Assembly: GCA_027483445.1 (NCBI GenBank)
Contig: JAIXUS010000014.1
Span: forward strand, 1-45,799
Source of the DNA: Bacteroidota bacterium
GTDB taxonomy: Bacteria > Bacteroidota > Bacteroidia > M30B66
DNA: 45,799 bases
Direction: 5' to 3'
The notes under the pieces were generated by a model, which ran no database searches, was not told the origin of the DNA, and saw only the letters and a program-made list of their open reading frames with translations. A program made the translations under genes and the position numbers. Each line of letters begins with the position of its first letter. Position 1 is the first letter of the stretch. This document shows positions 24,923-34,200 of this stretch, piece by piece.

Positions 24923-25578
24923 TAGCCGTTTAATTTCCGGTAATCGGAGAGGAATTTCTCCAGGCCAATATCGGTGAGTGGATGTTTGAGCAAGTCGGTA
25001 ATTACGTTGAGCGGACAGGTAGCAACGTCGGCCCCGATTTCAGCGCATTCCATCAAGTGCATGGTGTGTCGAATGGAAGCTGCGAGGATTTCAGTTTCGT
25101 AGCCGTAGTTGTCGTAGATCGTTCTAATTTTTCCAATTAGCTCTACGCCGTATGAGCTTACATCGTCGAGTCGTCCGAGGAACGGCGAAACGTATGTGGC
25201 ACCTGCTTTTGCGGCCAATAATGCTTGTCCAGCCGAAAATACCAAGGTGCAGTTGGTGCGGATTCCCTTGTTGCTGAAGTATTTAATGGCTTTGATTCCA
25301 TCGCGTATCATGGGCACTTTCACCACAATTTGAGAGTGCAATGAGGCCAAATTTTCGCCTTCACGGATGATGCCTTCCAAATCGGTTGCGATTACTTCTG
25401 CACTCACATCACCTTCTACAATATTGCAGATGTCGATGTAGTGCTGCATGATACGATCGGTTCCACTAATGCCCTCTTTGGCCATAAGGCTAGGGTTGGT
25501 GGTTACGCCGTCGAGCACGCCGAGGTCTTGTGCTTCGCGGATTTGGTCGAGGTTGGCAGTATCGATGAAGAATTTCAT
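24922..25578 (-). CDS. fsa: Transaldolase / fructose-6-phosphate aldolase family
   Basis: This 218-residue protein is a short, class I TIM-barrel aldolase. Motifs are [56 protein letters not shown] with the Schiff-base Lys in the KVP segment, [27 protein letters not shown] and [10 protein letters not shown]. It either moves dihydroxyacetone units in the pentose phosphate pathway (transaldolase) or cleaves fructose-6-phosphate; the two activities are hard to separate by sequence. I chose ATG 25578 because the family always starts at MKFFIDTA and a -7 box lies between this codon and the further upstream ATG. It is coupled to the YciO-like gene downstream and divergent from the SUI1 gene. Confidence 0.92.
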   Translation of the reverse strand: MKFFIDTANLDQIREAQDLGVLDGVTTNPSLMAKEGISGTDRIMQHYIDICNIVEGDVSAEVIATDLEGIIREGENLASLHSQIVVKVPMIRDGIKAIKYFSNKGIRTNCTLVFSAGQALLAAKAGATYVSPFLGRLDDVSSYGVELIGKIRTIYDNYGYETEILAASIRHTMHLMECAEIGADVATCPLNVITDLLKHPLTDIGLEKFLSDYRKLNG

Positions 25579-25596
25579 GGGAAAGGATTCAGGCCG

Positions 25597-25604
25597 CAAA
25601 AGTA
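25597..25604 (-). promoter_or_regulatory. -7 element of the aldolase gene
   Basis: The minus strand reads TACTTTTG, an exact TAnnTTTG, 18 bases before ATG 25578. No clear -33 TTG is seen. Confidence 0.45.
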
Positions 25605-25648
25605 GCAAAAGGAAAGGCTTGGGCCGTCGAATAAGCGCAATGATTCGG

Positions 25649-25656
25649 TAATTTTG
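25649..25656 (+). promoter_or_regulatory. -7 element of the SUI1 gene
   Basis: TAATTTTG matches TAnnTTTG exactly and ends four bases before ATG 25661, so a leaderless transcript is possible. No good -33 is seen at the usual spacing. Confidence 0.4.
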
Positions 25657-25660
25657 GTCC

Positions 25661-26002
25661 ATGAGCAAAGCCAAAAACCGCATTAATGTGGTGTATTCAA
25701 CGAATCCTGACTTTCAATTCGAAACGGAAAGCAACGAAGAGCCTGAAACCCTTCCGACCAAGTTACAGTCATTAAAAGTGATGCTCGATAAGAAGGCCAG
25801 AGCCGGCAAGCAGGTTACGCTGGTTACCGGATTCATTGGGTCTTCGTCGGATTTAGAGGCTTTGGGCAAACAGCTCAAAAATTTGTGTGGCTCAGGTGGT
25901 AGTGTGAAGGATGGCGAAATCCTCATTCAGGGCGACCATCGCGAAAAGGTATTGTTATGGCTGCAGAAGAACGGATATGGGGCGAAGCGGGTAGGGGGTT
26001 GA
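25661..26002 (+). CDS. SUI1/YciH-type translation initiation factor homologue
   Basis: This 113-residue protein is a single SUI1 domain, homologous to eukaryotic eIF1 and to bacterial YciH. Conserved positions are the basic loop region ([17 protein letters not shown]), the [20 protein letters not shown] segment and the helix ending in [16 protein letters not shown]. The eukaryotic factor controls start-codon choice; YciH has been linked to translation control during stress, though its bacterial role is less settled. It is cytosolic and divergent from the aldolase gene across 82 bases. A -7 box four bases upstream suggests a very short or absent leader. A repeat array begins directly at its stop codon. 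Confidence 0.9.
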   Translation: MSKAKNRINVVYSTNPDFQFETESNEEPETLPTKLQSLKVMLDKKARAGKQVTLVTGFIGSSSDLEALGKQLKNLCGSGGSVKDGEILIQGDHREKVLLWLQKNGYGAKRVGG

Positions 26003-26411
26003 GACCTCTCTCTCTTATCTCTCTCCGCGGGAGACCTCTCTCTCCTGTCTCTTTCCGCGGGAGAGAGACGACACTTCACGGTACAACGTGGTTTTTAAAT
26101 AAAAGGAAGATATCATCAATAACTGAGAATCGCTCTCACACTACACTCTCGCTCTGAATTTACCTCTCTCTCCTGTCTCTCTCCGCGGGAGAGAGATGAT
26201 ACTTCACGGTACAACGTGGTTTTTAAATAAAAGGAAGATATCATCAATAACTGAGAATCGCTCTCACACTGCACTCTCGCTCTGACCTTCAGCGGGAGAG
26301 ACGACACTTTACGGTCAGACGGGGTTTTTTAATAAAAGGAAGATATCATCAATAACTGAGAATCGCTCTCACACTGCACTCTCAATCTGACCTTCAGCGG
26401 GAGAGAGAAGG
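26001..26411. repeat. Tandem repeat array, units of about 105-128 bp with hairpin cores
   Basis: Three units are visible. Each carries CTCTCTCC-GCG-GGAGAGAG-type hairpin arms, then ACTTCACGGTACAACGTGGT or a variant, then GGAAGATATCATCAATAACT, then GAATCGCTCTCACACT. The second unit follows the first by 128 bases; the third follows by 105 because it lacks the CTCTCTCCTGTCTC arm. Part of a fourth unit ends near 26411. The repeats are adjacent, with no unique spacers, so this is not CRISPR. The array abuts the SUI1 stop codon, and its first hairpins may end that transcript. Confidence 0.92.
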
Positions 26412-26734
26412 GGCTGAACTGTAAAACGTAGTTTGGGTGAAAAAGGCGCAATTTCAATTTCAGCCTCAGGTGTGTTGGTGGCTTCCTTTGTGGCAATTTG
26501 CAGAAATTAAATTTTGTGTGTCACACAGAAATCGTTTGAGCATTTGTCACAAAGAACGAATTGAAGGGCATTTGTGATGCCACTTTCAAAATAGAACGGA
26601 GTGTTTCAATGGAGGGAGGCGGAAATACAATTCCTGCCGAACGAGTAATGATCAACGGTGTGGATCGCTTTTATTCTTTACTCTTTCTTGGAGTTTTGAA
26701 TTTAGCCCGATTGGCTGAGCTTCCCAGGCTCACT
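26412..26734. other. Intergenic region, no gene seen
   Basis: No convincing gene, RNA or promoter is visible between the repeat array and the end of bshA. A short open frame at 26561-26743 has no recognisable content. Confidence 0.5.
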
Positions 26735-27868
26735 TTAGTTTAATGCAATACCTGTGACTTTGGAATACAGGGCTTCGTATTGTGGAAGCACGTTGGCGAA
26801 GTGGAATTGTTCGGCTCTTTTTCTGGCTTGAGCCGAAAACTGAGCGAGTCGCGATTCATCGCTGAGCAGATGGATGGCATTGGCGGCCATATTGTCGATA
26901 TCGCCCACATGACTTAAATACCCCGAATAGCCTTGTTGGTTTACTTCGGGAATGCCACCGGTGTCGGTCGAAATTACGGGTACTCCACTGGCCATCGCCT
27001 CCAGCGCTGAAAGGCCGAAGCTCTCCGACTCGGAGGTGAGCAGAAACAAATCGCTCATGCACAGGATACGCTCTATAGCCTTGGTTTTTCCTACGAAAAT
27101 CACATCTTGAATTACACCCAGTTCGCGCGCTAGATTTTCTACCATCGTACGGTCTGGGCCATCACCGGCAAGAAGCAATTTGCTAGGAATACTTTTTCTC
27201 ACCTTTTCAAAAACGCGAACAACATCGGCAATTCGTTTAACGGGACGAAAGTTTGAAATGTGCGTGATTACCTTCTCTCCGTTCGGAGAATACATGTTTT
27301 TGTAACATTTGTCGGAAGGCCTTTGGTAATTCTCCAGGTCGATAAAGTTGGGAATGACGTGAATATCGCGATTGACATCAAAATAACGCAAGGTGTCTTC
27401 CCTCAAACTGTTCGAAACGGCGGTTACTCCATCGCTTTCGTTAATTGCAAACTCAATTACCGGTTTGTATGATGGATCGCGCCCTACCAGCGTAATATCG
27501 GTTCCGTGTAGTGTGGTGATATACGGTACATTACGTCCTCTGGCCTTTAGAATCTCTCGGGCCATAAATGCAGCCGAAGCATGAGGAATGGCATAATGCA
27601 CATGCAACAAGTCGAGTTGCTGATGCATGGCTACATCAACCAGTTTGGAGGTTAGCGAAATTTCATACGGAAGGTATTCGAAAAGCGGGTAATTGGCTAC
27701 CGGCACCTCATGATAGAATAGGTTTCCGGAAAAGCCTTCCAACCGAAAAGGTTGGCTGTATGAAATAAAGTGAACCTGGTGGCCTTTTTCAGACAGGGCA
27801 ATGCCAAGTTCTGTTGCCACTACACCGCTTCCTCCAAAGGTTGGATAACAAACAATTCCAATTTTCAT
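26735..27868 (-). CDS. bshA: N-acetyl-alpha-D-glucosaminyl L-malate synthase (bacillithiol)
   Basis: This 377-residue GT4-family glycosyltransferase joins UDP-GlcNAc to L-malate, the first step of bacillithiol synthesis. The BshA signature is clear: MKIGIVCYPTFGGSGVVATE, HQVHFISYSQPFRL, LLHVHYAIPHASAAFMAR, TTLHGTDITLVGRDPSYKPV. The C-terminal nucleotide-sugar site is SESESFGLSALEAMASGVPV with the GT-B E.x7.E pattern, followed by STDTGGIPEV. The enzyme is cytosolic. Its ATG overlaps the stop of the upstream retropepsin-like gene by four bases (ATGA), so expression is coupled. The partners BshB and BshC are not in this window. The length is normal. Confidence 0.95.
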   Translation of the reverse strand: MKIGIVCYPTFGGSGVVATELGIALSEKGHQVHFISYSQPFRLEGFSGNLFYHEVPVANYPLFEYLPYEISLTSKLVDVAMHQQLDLLHVHYAIPHASAAFMAREILKARGRNVPYITTLHGTDITLVGRDPSYKPVIEFAINESDGVTAVSNSLREDTLRYFDVNRDIHVIPNFIDLENYQRPSDKCYKNMYSPNGEKVITHISNFRPVKRIADVVRVFEKVRKSIPSKLLLAGDGPDRTMVENLARELGVIQDVIFVGKTKAIERILCMSDLFLLTSESESFGLSALEAMASGVPVISTDTGGIPEVNQQGYSGYLSHVGDIDNMAANAIHLLSDESRLAQFSAQARKRAEQFHFANVLPQYEALYSKVTGIALN

Positions 27869-28296
27869 ACAGTATCTTCCAGCAGGTAAAGTACGGCATT
27901 TCGATAATCTATCAGGGCTCCGGCCTTCATTAATAAGTCGCTTCCTAAAACTCCATGTATGGCTTTGTGCCCCAGCTTGTTGTAGGTTGCATTTACATGA
28001 CTTAGGTCAAGTACCACCACTTCGGGCTTCATAAATCGGTATCCACCCAGCTGTATCGAAGGCAAGGTGAGGCTAAACCCGGGATAATCGCTGGTTCCGA
28101 GTCCGGTTGTCTTAGCCTCCATGGGCTTCGGGTGCAACGATGGAAAGCGCTCACGCAGTAAGGTGTAATCCAACACGGTTCGCGAGGCTCCGGTATCGAG
28201 GATTAATCGCAGTTTTTTACGGTACAGAAATGCCTCAACCATAATATGTACGCCTTCATCGTCGATTTGAATAATGTTGAATGGAATACTAATCAT
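27865..28296 (-). CDS. Retropepsin-like aspartic protease domain protein
   Basis: This 143-residue protein has one aspartic protease domain of the retropepsin-like type: LRLILDTGASRTVLDY holds the catalytic DTG, and HGVLGSDLLMKAGALIDYRN matches the second conserved block. Such domains act as dimers, each supplying one Asp. It has no signal peptide, so it is probably cytosolic. I chose ATG 28296 because the further upstream frame begins with TTG and the family usually starts with a strand like ISIPFNIIQ. A 7/8 match to the -7 box (TAGATTTT) lies just upstream. It overlaps bshA by four bases, which is unusual company for a protease. Whether it processes a bacillithiol enzyme is speculation. Confidence 0.85.
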   Translation of the reverse strand: MISIPFNIIQIDDEGVHIMVEAFLYRKKLRLILDTGASRTVLDYTLLRERFPSLHPKPMEAKTTGLGTSDYPGFSLTLPSIQLGGYRFMKPEVVVLDLSHVNATYNKLGHKAIHGVLGSDLLMKAGALIDYRNAVLYLLEDTV

Positions 28297-28381
28297 ACTT
28301 TCTGGCAATTCCCGAAAATCTAAGACTGTTGTAGCGCCTGTGGCCAAGTTGTATCGAAAACCTTAAAGTGCGCCGGATTAA

Positions 28382-29671
28382 TCACGATTGCGCCTTTTTT
28401 TCTGATGAGCCGGAGGTATCAGGCTTTCTGCTCTTATTTCTCCAGGTCTTTCGTTTTCCTTGGCGGTTATGGCTTTTATCATTACGGCTAGCGCCTTGAT
28501 GACTTCCTTCAGCGCGTCGGTCGGTACTTACATAACTGGGGCCTGTTGGCAATCCTTCAGGTAGCTCAAGTTTGGGTATCTCCTTTTCGATGAGCTTTTC
28601 GATTCGCTGAAAACGCCGAATATCGTTGGCATTGATTAGGGTAACGGCTTCGCCGGTGGTTTCGGCGCGTGCTGTACGTCCGATGCGGTGCACATAGTCT
28701 TCGGGGTCGCCGGGAACATCGTAGTTTACCACCAGTTCAATGCCTTGTACATCAATTCCTCTTGAAACCACGTCGGTAGCCACAAGAATGGTGGTTTTTC
28801 TATTTCTAAAGTTGAGCAGCACCTCTTCGCGCTGTTGTTGTTCAATGTCTGAGTGAATGGCTCCAACATTTAGCTTCATGCGCCTCAGTTCGCGTTCAAC
28901 TTCCTTCACCTTTTGCTTGGTACCGGCAAAGAGTATGGCACTTTTGAGGTCGGGCTTGCTGAAAATAGTCTTGAGCAGGCTGAGCTTTTGAGGGTCGTGC
29001 ACCATGTAGGCCGACTGTTGAATGCCCTCAGCAGGTTTTGAAATGGAAATATTCAGCTGAACAGGCTCCTTCAGGAGCTTCAAGGCCAGTTGCCGGATTT
29101 TAGGCGGCATGGTGGCTGAGAAGAACAGTGTTTGTCGACTTTCGGGTAAAAAGGTAAGAATACGCTGGATGTCATCAATAAAACCCATGTCGAGCATGCG
29201 GTCAACCTCATCCAAAACCAAATGTCGCAGGTGCTTCATGTTGGCAAAGCCCATGTTAAGCAGGCTGAGCAACTTACCGGGCGTAGCCACAACGATTTCG
29301 GTGCCTTGCTGGAGGGCTTTCTTCTGCACCTCAAACTCTTTTCCGTCGCCACCGCCATACACCGCAATGTTGCTGAAGGGAAGAAAATAAGAAAAGCCTT
29401 CAAGTTGTTGATCAATTTGCAGCCCCAGTTCACGGGTAGGCACAATAATCAGCGTATCGATATGACTGGGCTTGTCGCGCAGACATTTTTCAAGAATAGG
29501 GAGTAAGAAGGCCGCAGTTTTTCCGGTACCGGTTTGGGCGGAGGCTATAATGTCTTTTCCGGCAAGAATTTCCGGAATGGCCATTTGTTGAATGGGAGTA
29601 GGCTCCCTAAAGTTCATGGCTTCGAGTCCGGCCATCAGGTCGTCGGAAAAGCCGAATTGTTCAAATCCCAT
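28382..29671 (-). CDS. DEAD-box RNA helicase, RhlE-like (motif II is DEVD)
   Basis: This 429-residue helicase unwinds RNA using ATP, probably in ribosome assembly or RNA decay. Motifs in order are: Q motif (FREPTPIQQMAIPEIL), I (AQTGTGKTAAF), Ia (PTRELGLQI), Ib (TPGKLL), II (VLDEVDRMLDMGF), III (FFSATMP), IV (AILFAGTKQKV), V (ATDVVSRGIDVQG) and VI (YVHRIGRTARAE). Motif II reads DEVD, not DEAD, which changes the third residue but keeps the metal-binding acids. The C-terminal 60 residues are a basic, low-complexity tail (RQGKRKTWRNKSRK), as in RhlE proteins that bind RNA or ribosomes. Its start overlaps the previous gene's end by 11 bases. Confidence 0.95.
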   Translation of the reverse strand: MGFEQFGFSDDLMAGLEAMNFREPTPIQQMAIPEILAGKDIIASAQTGTGKTAAFLLPILEKCLRDKPSHIDTLIIVPTRELGLQIDQQLEGFSYFLPFSNIAVYGGGDGKEFEVQKKALQQGTEIVVATPGKLLSLLNMGFANMKHLRHLVLDEVDRMLDMGFIDDIQRILTFLPESRQTLFFSATMPPKIRQLALKLLKEPVQLNISISKPAEGIQQSAYMVHDPQKLSLLKTIFSKPDLKSAILFAGTKQKVKEVERELRRMKLNVGAIHSDIEQQQREEVLLNFRNRKTTILVATDVVSRGIDVQGIELVVNYDVPGDPEDYVHRIGRTARAETTGEAVTLINANDIRRFQRIEKLIEKEIPKLELPEGLPTGPSYVSTDRRAEGSHQGASRNDKSHNRQGKRKTWRNKSRKPDTSGSSEKKAQS

Positions 29672-31115
29672 GATTGAAGTTTTTGGTCAGGTTGTCGCGC
29701 ACTTCCGGCAAGCAAGGGTATCCAAAGAGGCAGTTCGATTTTATCAATTCCGAAACCCGTTCAGGCACCCATTGTTCCCAGTCTTTTTCGCCCAGCTGAA
29801 TTTGCTGCTGAAGCTCATCCATATTGATGTGGAGCAATTCGAGGCGGGCGTTGCGAATGTCTTCTACTTTGTCGTTGTCTTTGAGATACTGAAACAAACC
29901 GCGGTACTGAGCAGGAATATCGATTGTTTCTAAAGTGATGGTATTGCCGGAATCGCGGCGCAATGCCGGGTAAGCGTAGGCTTTGGCATTGGTTCCGAAA
30001 AGCATACTAAAGCCTTCGAGTAAGCCTCCACGAAGGCTGGTAAACTCCGAACTGTCGAAAAGTCGCTCAATGTTTCGCACCGAAAGCACAAAGCCAATTT
30101 TTTGATTTCGTGTAGCTTTCGAGAGGTAAGGAACGAGATACCAGTAGTCTAAGAAATTGGTAATCATCACTGTGTGCCCCAAGGCCATCAGCACGCGTGC
30201 GCGATCGAGAAAATCTTCGTCGTTGATGTTCCCGTTCAGGTCAATCAAGGCATTGAGCGATAACTCAGCTATACTCAGGAGGTTTTCGGCTTTATCGCCC
30301 AATTCTTCCCTGAAATCATCGGTAGCCTTGAGCAGCATGTCTTCATGAACCCTGGTGAAAGGCCTGAATCGACCCGAGACCACCAATGCGTTTTTCTTGT
30401 ACAGGGCTTCGGAGGGTTGTAAAACTGAGCCGTCGGGACCGAACATGGCGGCCTTTGTGAGCCCATTTTTTACCAGTTTAAGGGCGTAGAGCAGGTTTTG
30501 GTCATCGCTGATGCCCTCGCCTTTGAAGCGAATCAGGTCGATTTCTACTGTTCCGGGAACAATAGAGTCGAGCAGCGAGGAAATGAGCGTTTCAGGCTTA
30601 TCGAAGAAGTAAAAGCAGGCGTACAGCAGGTTTACCCCAATAATTCCGATGGCTCGCTGTTGCCAGGAGGCTTCCGTATCGTGCATTACAATGTGGATGA
30701 CACATTCGATCGGCTCCGATTTTGGGCTTCGTTGGAAGCGAACGCCTAACCAGCCGTGGGCTTGATTGGTTTTATGGAAATTGGTGGTTTCAACGGTGTT
30801 CGAGAATGCGAAAAAGCAGGTTTTCTCCTCTCTGAATGAGAGCCGCTTGCCTAGCAGTCCGTACTCCTTTTCGAGCATGCGTACCAGGCGCTCTTCGCAG
30901 ACGTAGCGGCTCGTTTCGCCGTAAATGGCGTCGGAAAACGACATGTCGTAGGCCGACATTGTTTTGGCTACTGTACCTGAAGCTCCTCCGGCTTTAAAGA
31001 AATGGGCCGCTGTTTCCTGGCCGGCTCCGATTTCCGCAAAGGAGCCATAAAGTTGGGTGTCGAGATTTATTTTAAGGGCTTTTTCTTTGGCTGAAAGCCT
31101 GCGCGAATCGTTCAT
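29661..31115 (-). CDS. Conserved protein of unknown function with GRFRPFTRVH motif
   Basis: I recognise this 484-residue protein as a conserved family seen in Bacteroidota and Cyanobacteria, but not its function. Database entries for the family are often labelled as TonB-dependent receptor or nucleotidyltransferase, and neither fits well: there is no signal peptide or barrel. The N-terminus is typical (INLDTQLYGSFAEIGAGQET, GGASGTVAKTMSAYDMSFSD). A motif in the middle, VSGRFRPFTRVHEDMLLKA, faintly resembles the GRFQPFHxGH site of nucleotidyltransferases but lacks the HxGH core. A second block (VMITNFLDYWYLVPYLSKAT) is followed by a mixed C-terminus ending in CLFGYPCLPEVRDNL. It heads an apparent operon with the RhlE-like helicase, overlapping it by 11 bases. 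Confidence 0.8.
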   Translation of the reverse strand: MNDSRRLSAKEKALKINLDTQLYGSFAEIGAGQETAAHFFKAGGASGTVAKTMSAYDMSFSDAIYGETSRYVCEERLVRMLEKEYGLLGKRLSFREEKTCFFAFSNTVETTNFHKTNQAHGWLGVRFQRSPKSEPIECVIHIVMHDTEASWQQRAIGIIGVNLLYACFYFFDKPETLISSLLDSIVPGTVEIDLIRFKGEGISDDQNLLYALKLVKNGLTKAAMFGPDGSVLQPSEALYKKNALVVSGRFRPFTRVHEDMLLKATDDFREELGDKAENLLSIAELSLNALIDLNGNINDEDFLDRARVLMALGHTVMITNFLDYWYLVPYLSKATRNQKIGFVLSVRNIERLFDSSEFTSLRGGLLEGFSMLFGTNAKAYAYPALRRDSGNTITLETIDIPAQYRGLFQYLKDNDKVEDIRNARLELLHINMDELQQQIQLGEKDWEQWVPERVSELIKSNCLFGYPCLPEVRDNLTKNFNHGI

Positions 31116-31140
31116 TCTGATGTTTCCTGCTGGAATGCTG

Positions 31141-31170
31141 CAAAGATAGTGTAATGAGTCAAGCCTTCAA
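31141..31170 (-). promoter_or_regulatory. Promoter of the unknown-protein/helicase operon
   Basis: On the minus strand TTG (31170-31168) and the exact -7 element TATCTTTG (31148-31141) are 19 bases apart, and the start codon follows at 31115. It sits between the GH13 gene and this operon, so the operon has its own promoter. Confidence 0.68.
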
Positions 31171-31229
31171 CGCCGCAGTTTGACTGAGCATTGAACCAAC
31201 ATTGTGGACATTTTATGAGTATTGAGGCC

Positions 31230-34200
31230 TTATTGTTTTATCCACTTCCCGTTGTGTGTTCCGTCTTTTGTAATGAACGAATAGGTGTAAAGGCCTGGGG
31301 CCAATTGCCCTATCGGGATGACTTGCTGAGTCTCAATTGTAGTTTCCAATACACAAGCGCCCTGCAAGTTAAACAAGCGTAAATGAGCGGTTTCTGTGAG
31401 CCCAACTACCTGAAGAATGTCTTTTGAAGGGTTTGGAAACAGCACAATCGCCGGCTTTTGCTTAGGATTTTGTATGGTGATGGCCAACTGGTTCCGAAGG
31501 AAAAAGTCTTGATTCGAAGCAATGAAACCGTTTTCGAGGAGTCCGGGAGTGCCGGTTCCTTTTACCGATCCGTTTGCATTTCTGAATACAGCAGCAATCC
31601 AGAAGGGATGCTCTTCGGGAGTGAGGTTGTAATAGGTGGCTGGAGTGAGGGTTATTTGCCACAGTCCGGTTTCGCCCTGAACGGCTGTCATGCGCCCAAT
31701 ACCGTCGTCTTGCCCCCAGTTACCTGTGGTGTTTTGCCAACCGGTGGTTTGGGGGTTGGGTGTGTCTACCACGCCTGCACTGCTGTGCATATAAACCGAG
31801 TTTACGCCCAGTAGTTCTCCGTTGCCTCGTTTGGCATTAAAGGTAATGGTGATTTCATCGTCGGCGTTAAACGCCGGAGGAACGATGGTTACAAATGGCA
31901 ATGCAGATTCGACCTTAAACTCAATGATGCTGTTTCTGAATCCATGGCCAAAGTTGCTGTTGGAGGCATCACGGAAATACATGCCCAGCTTGTAGGCTTC
32001 GAGGGTTTCGTTGAGGTTGTAGTACTGATCAGGAGTAAGTGTAATTTCCCAAATGTCTTCAGAAACCTCGGTCATCAGCCCGATGTCATCCGCGCTTAGC
32101 GTACCAACTGTAACATCCCATGCGGTAGAATTGAAAGAATCGGTAATGGCGCCAGAGTGGAAGTAAACCGAGTCGGCACCAACCAATCCATTGCTCCCGT
32201 TTTTCCAGGCTTTTGTGGCATCAAATCGAACGGTAATTTCGTCGAATTGCGTGAATGGGTATGGTGTAATTGTTACTGGATTCTCGAAGGTTTCGACCAC
32301 AAATGGCATTCCCTCAGAGATGCGGATGCTGGTGAAAATATGCCATTCGCCGGGCAGCAAGCTGATGGCTTGGGTGGGATTGCTTACCGCGATCGAATCG
32401 CCCGAAAAGTAGTTGTACCAAGTGCCCGATTGTGGAAATGCCGGATCGAGGTTTTCGGGGTTCATGCCAAAATTCCCGACAACGACGAGGTCGATGCCCG
32501 TGGTGTTGAAGGAAAGGCGGCGAGTATTTCCGGTGATTTTATGGTTTGTTGTGGCGGCATTGAGATTGCCGGGGCCAATGGTGTTTCTCACATCGAAGAT
32601 ACCTTGGTACGCCGAATAAATGTGCTGACGCAGGGAGTCGTTGTAGTACTGCAGCGAGTTTTCGCCCCATGGATAAGGCTTACGCCCGGTTCGGCCATTG
32701 AAATTGATGTCGATGTCGTAGCCGAGTTCGTCGAACTGCCAAAGCATTTTGGGTCCCGGGAAAAGAAAGGTGAACGCGGCGGCCATCTTCATTCTTTCCT
32801 TAGTAATAAGAGGGTTTCGCACGTTGTAGGTGCCGTTGTTTAAGCCTTCGTTGAGGGTATGGTAGGGCAGGCGCTGTTCGTCGTGCGAATTAAAATACGA
32901 AACATGTGTAGTGGCGCTCATGCCTGAGAATGTTCCGGTGCCGTAACCATTTGCGGCCGGGACATATTCATAACTGCGGTTTCTCCACATCTTCATTCCA
33001 TTGGCAGCGAGGGCCGACTCTTCGCTGGCGGTTCCCCAATGCTCAAGAATGATGTAGGCATCCGGATGCACGACGCGAAGCTGATTCACCATGCGGTTAA
33101 TGATGTTAATTCTCGATTGATCGAACCCGTCGATGCTTCCGCCCGGCGCATTGTTGGTGAAGCCTTTGGTGAAGTCGAAACGATAGCCATCGAAGTGATA
33201 TTCGCTCATCCAGTAGCGGTTTACACTATCGACAAAGTTCTGGGTGTGGGTGCTTTCGTGGTTGAAATCGTAACCCCACGAATAAGGCCCAACATGATCA
33301 ACGTTAAACCAAGGATTGTTTGCTGCAGGTTTGTTGGTGGCATTGTTGAAGTACATTCTCAACATTGGGTTTGGGCCCCAGGCGTGGTTGAGAACAATGT
33401 CGAGAATCACCGGGAAGCCCTTGGCATGGCAGCTGTCGATGAACCGTTTGAGCTCATTTTTAGTGCCGTAGTATTTATCGGGCGCGAAGAAATAGGTGGG
33501 ATTGTAACCCCATGAATCATTGCCGTCGAATTCATTGATAGGCATCAGTTCGATGGCATCTACACCTAGTTTTTTGAGGTAATCCAACGTATCGATCAGT
33601 TCGGCATAACGGTGTGAGGCGATAAAGTCGCGGATGTGTAGTTCGTAAATCACAAGGTGCTCGAGCGAAGGCCGTTGCCAGTTGGCTTCATTGGCCGACC
33701 ATTGATATGGTGTTTGTGCGGTTTGCAGCACGGCTGCGATGCCATTAGCCTGGTTGCTGTAGGGAGGCAGATTGGGAAATACCGATTCTTCGATGAAGGA
33801 GTCATTCCAAGGGTCGGCGATTTGTTCGGCATAAGGGTCGCCGATTTTCACTGTTCCATCGACCCAATATTGGAAAACGTATTGCTGCTGAGGCGTGAGG
33901 TTATTGAGTTCGAGCCAAAACAATTCTCCATCGGGAGTTTTCTTCATTTGGTAGTTGGCGTCGGGAGTCCAATTGTTGAAATCGCCAATCACATAAACGA
34001 AGTTCTTTCCCGGAGCTTCAAGCACGAGTGTAGCTTTGGTTTGGTCGTTTGGATGGTAGTTGATGCCTTTTCTCATCCCCGCGGGCAGCGGGGCAACAGC
34101 CGTATTGGAGGTAAGCAGAATGTTATGATTTTTTTCCAAAACCACATTTTCGCCATTGATTACGGCAGTAATTCGAATGCCGAGGTTGACCGTTTGTGTG

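Noticed and set aside
26001-26411. CRISPR array
   Set aside because: The units are adjacent and the whole unit is conserved; there are no unique spacers and no cas genes.
32157-32843. A 228-residue open frame on the plus strand inside the GH13 gene
   Set aside because: It is antisense to the catalytic region of a clear enzyme and has no recognisable domain or start context.
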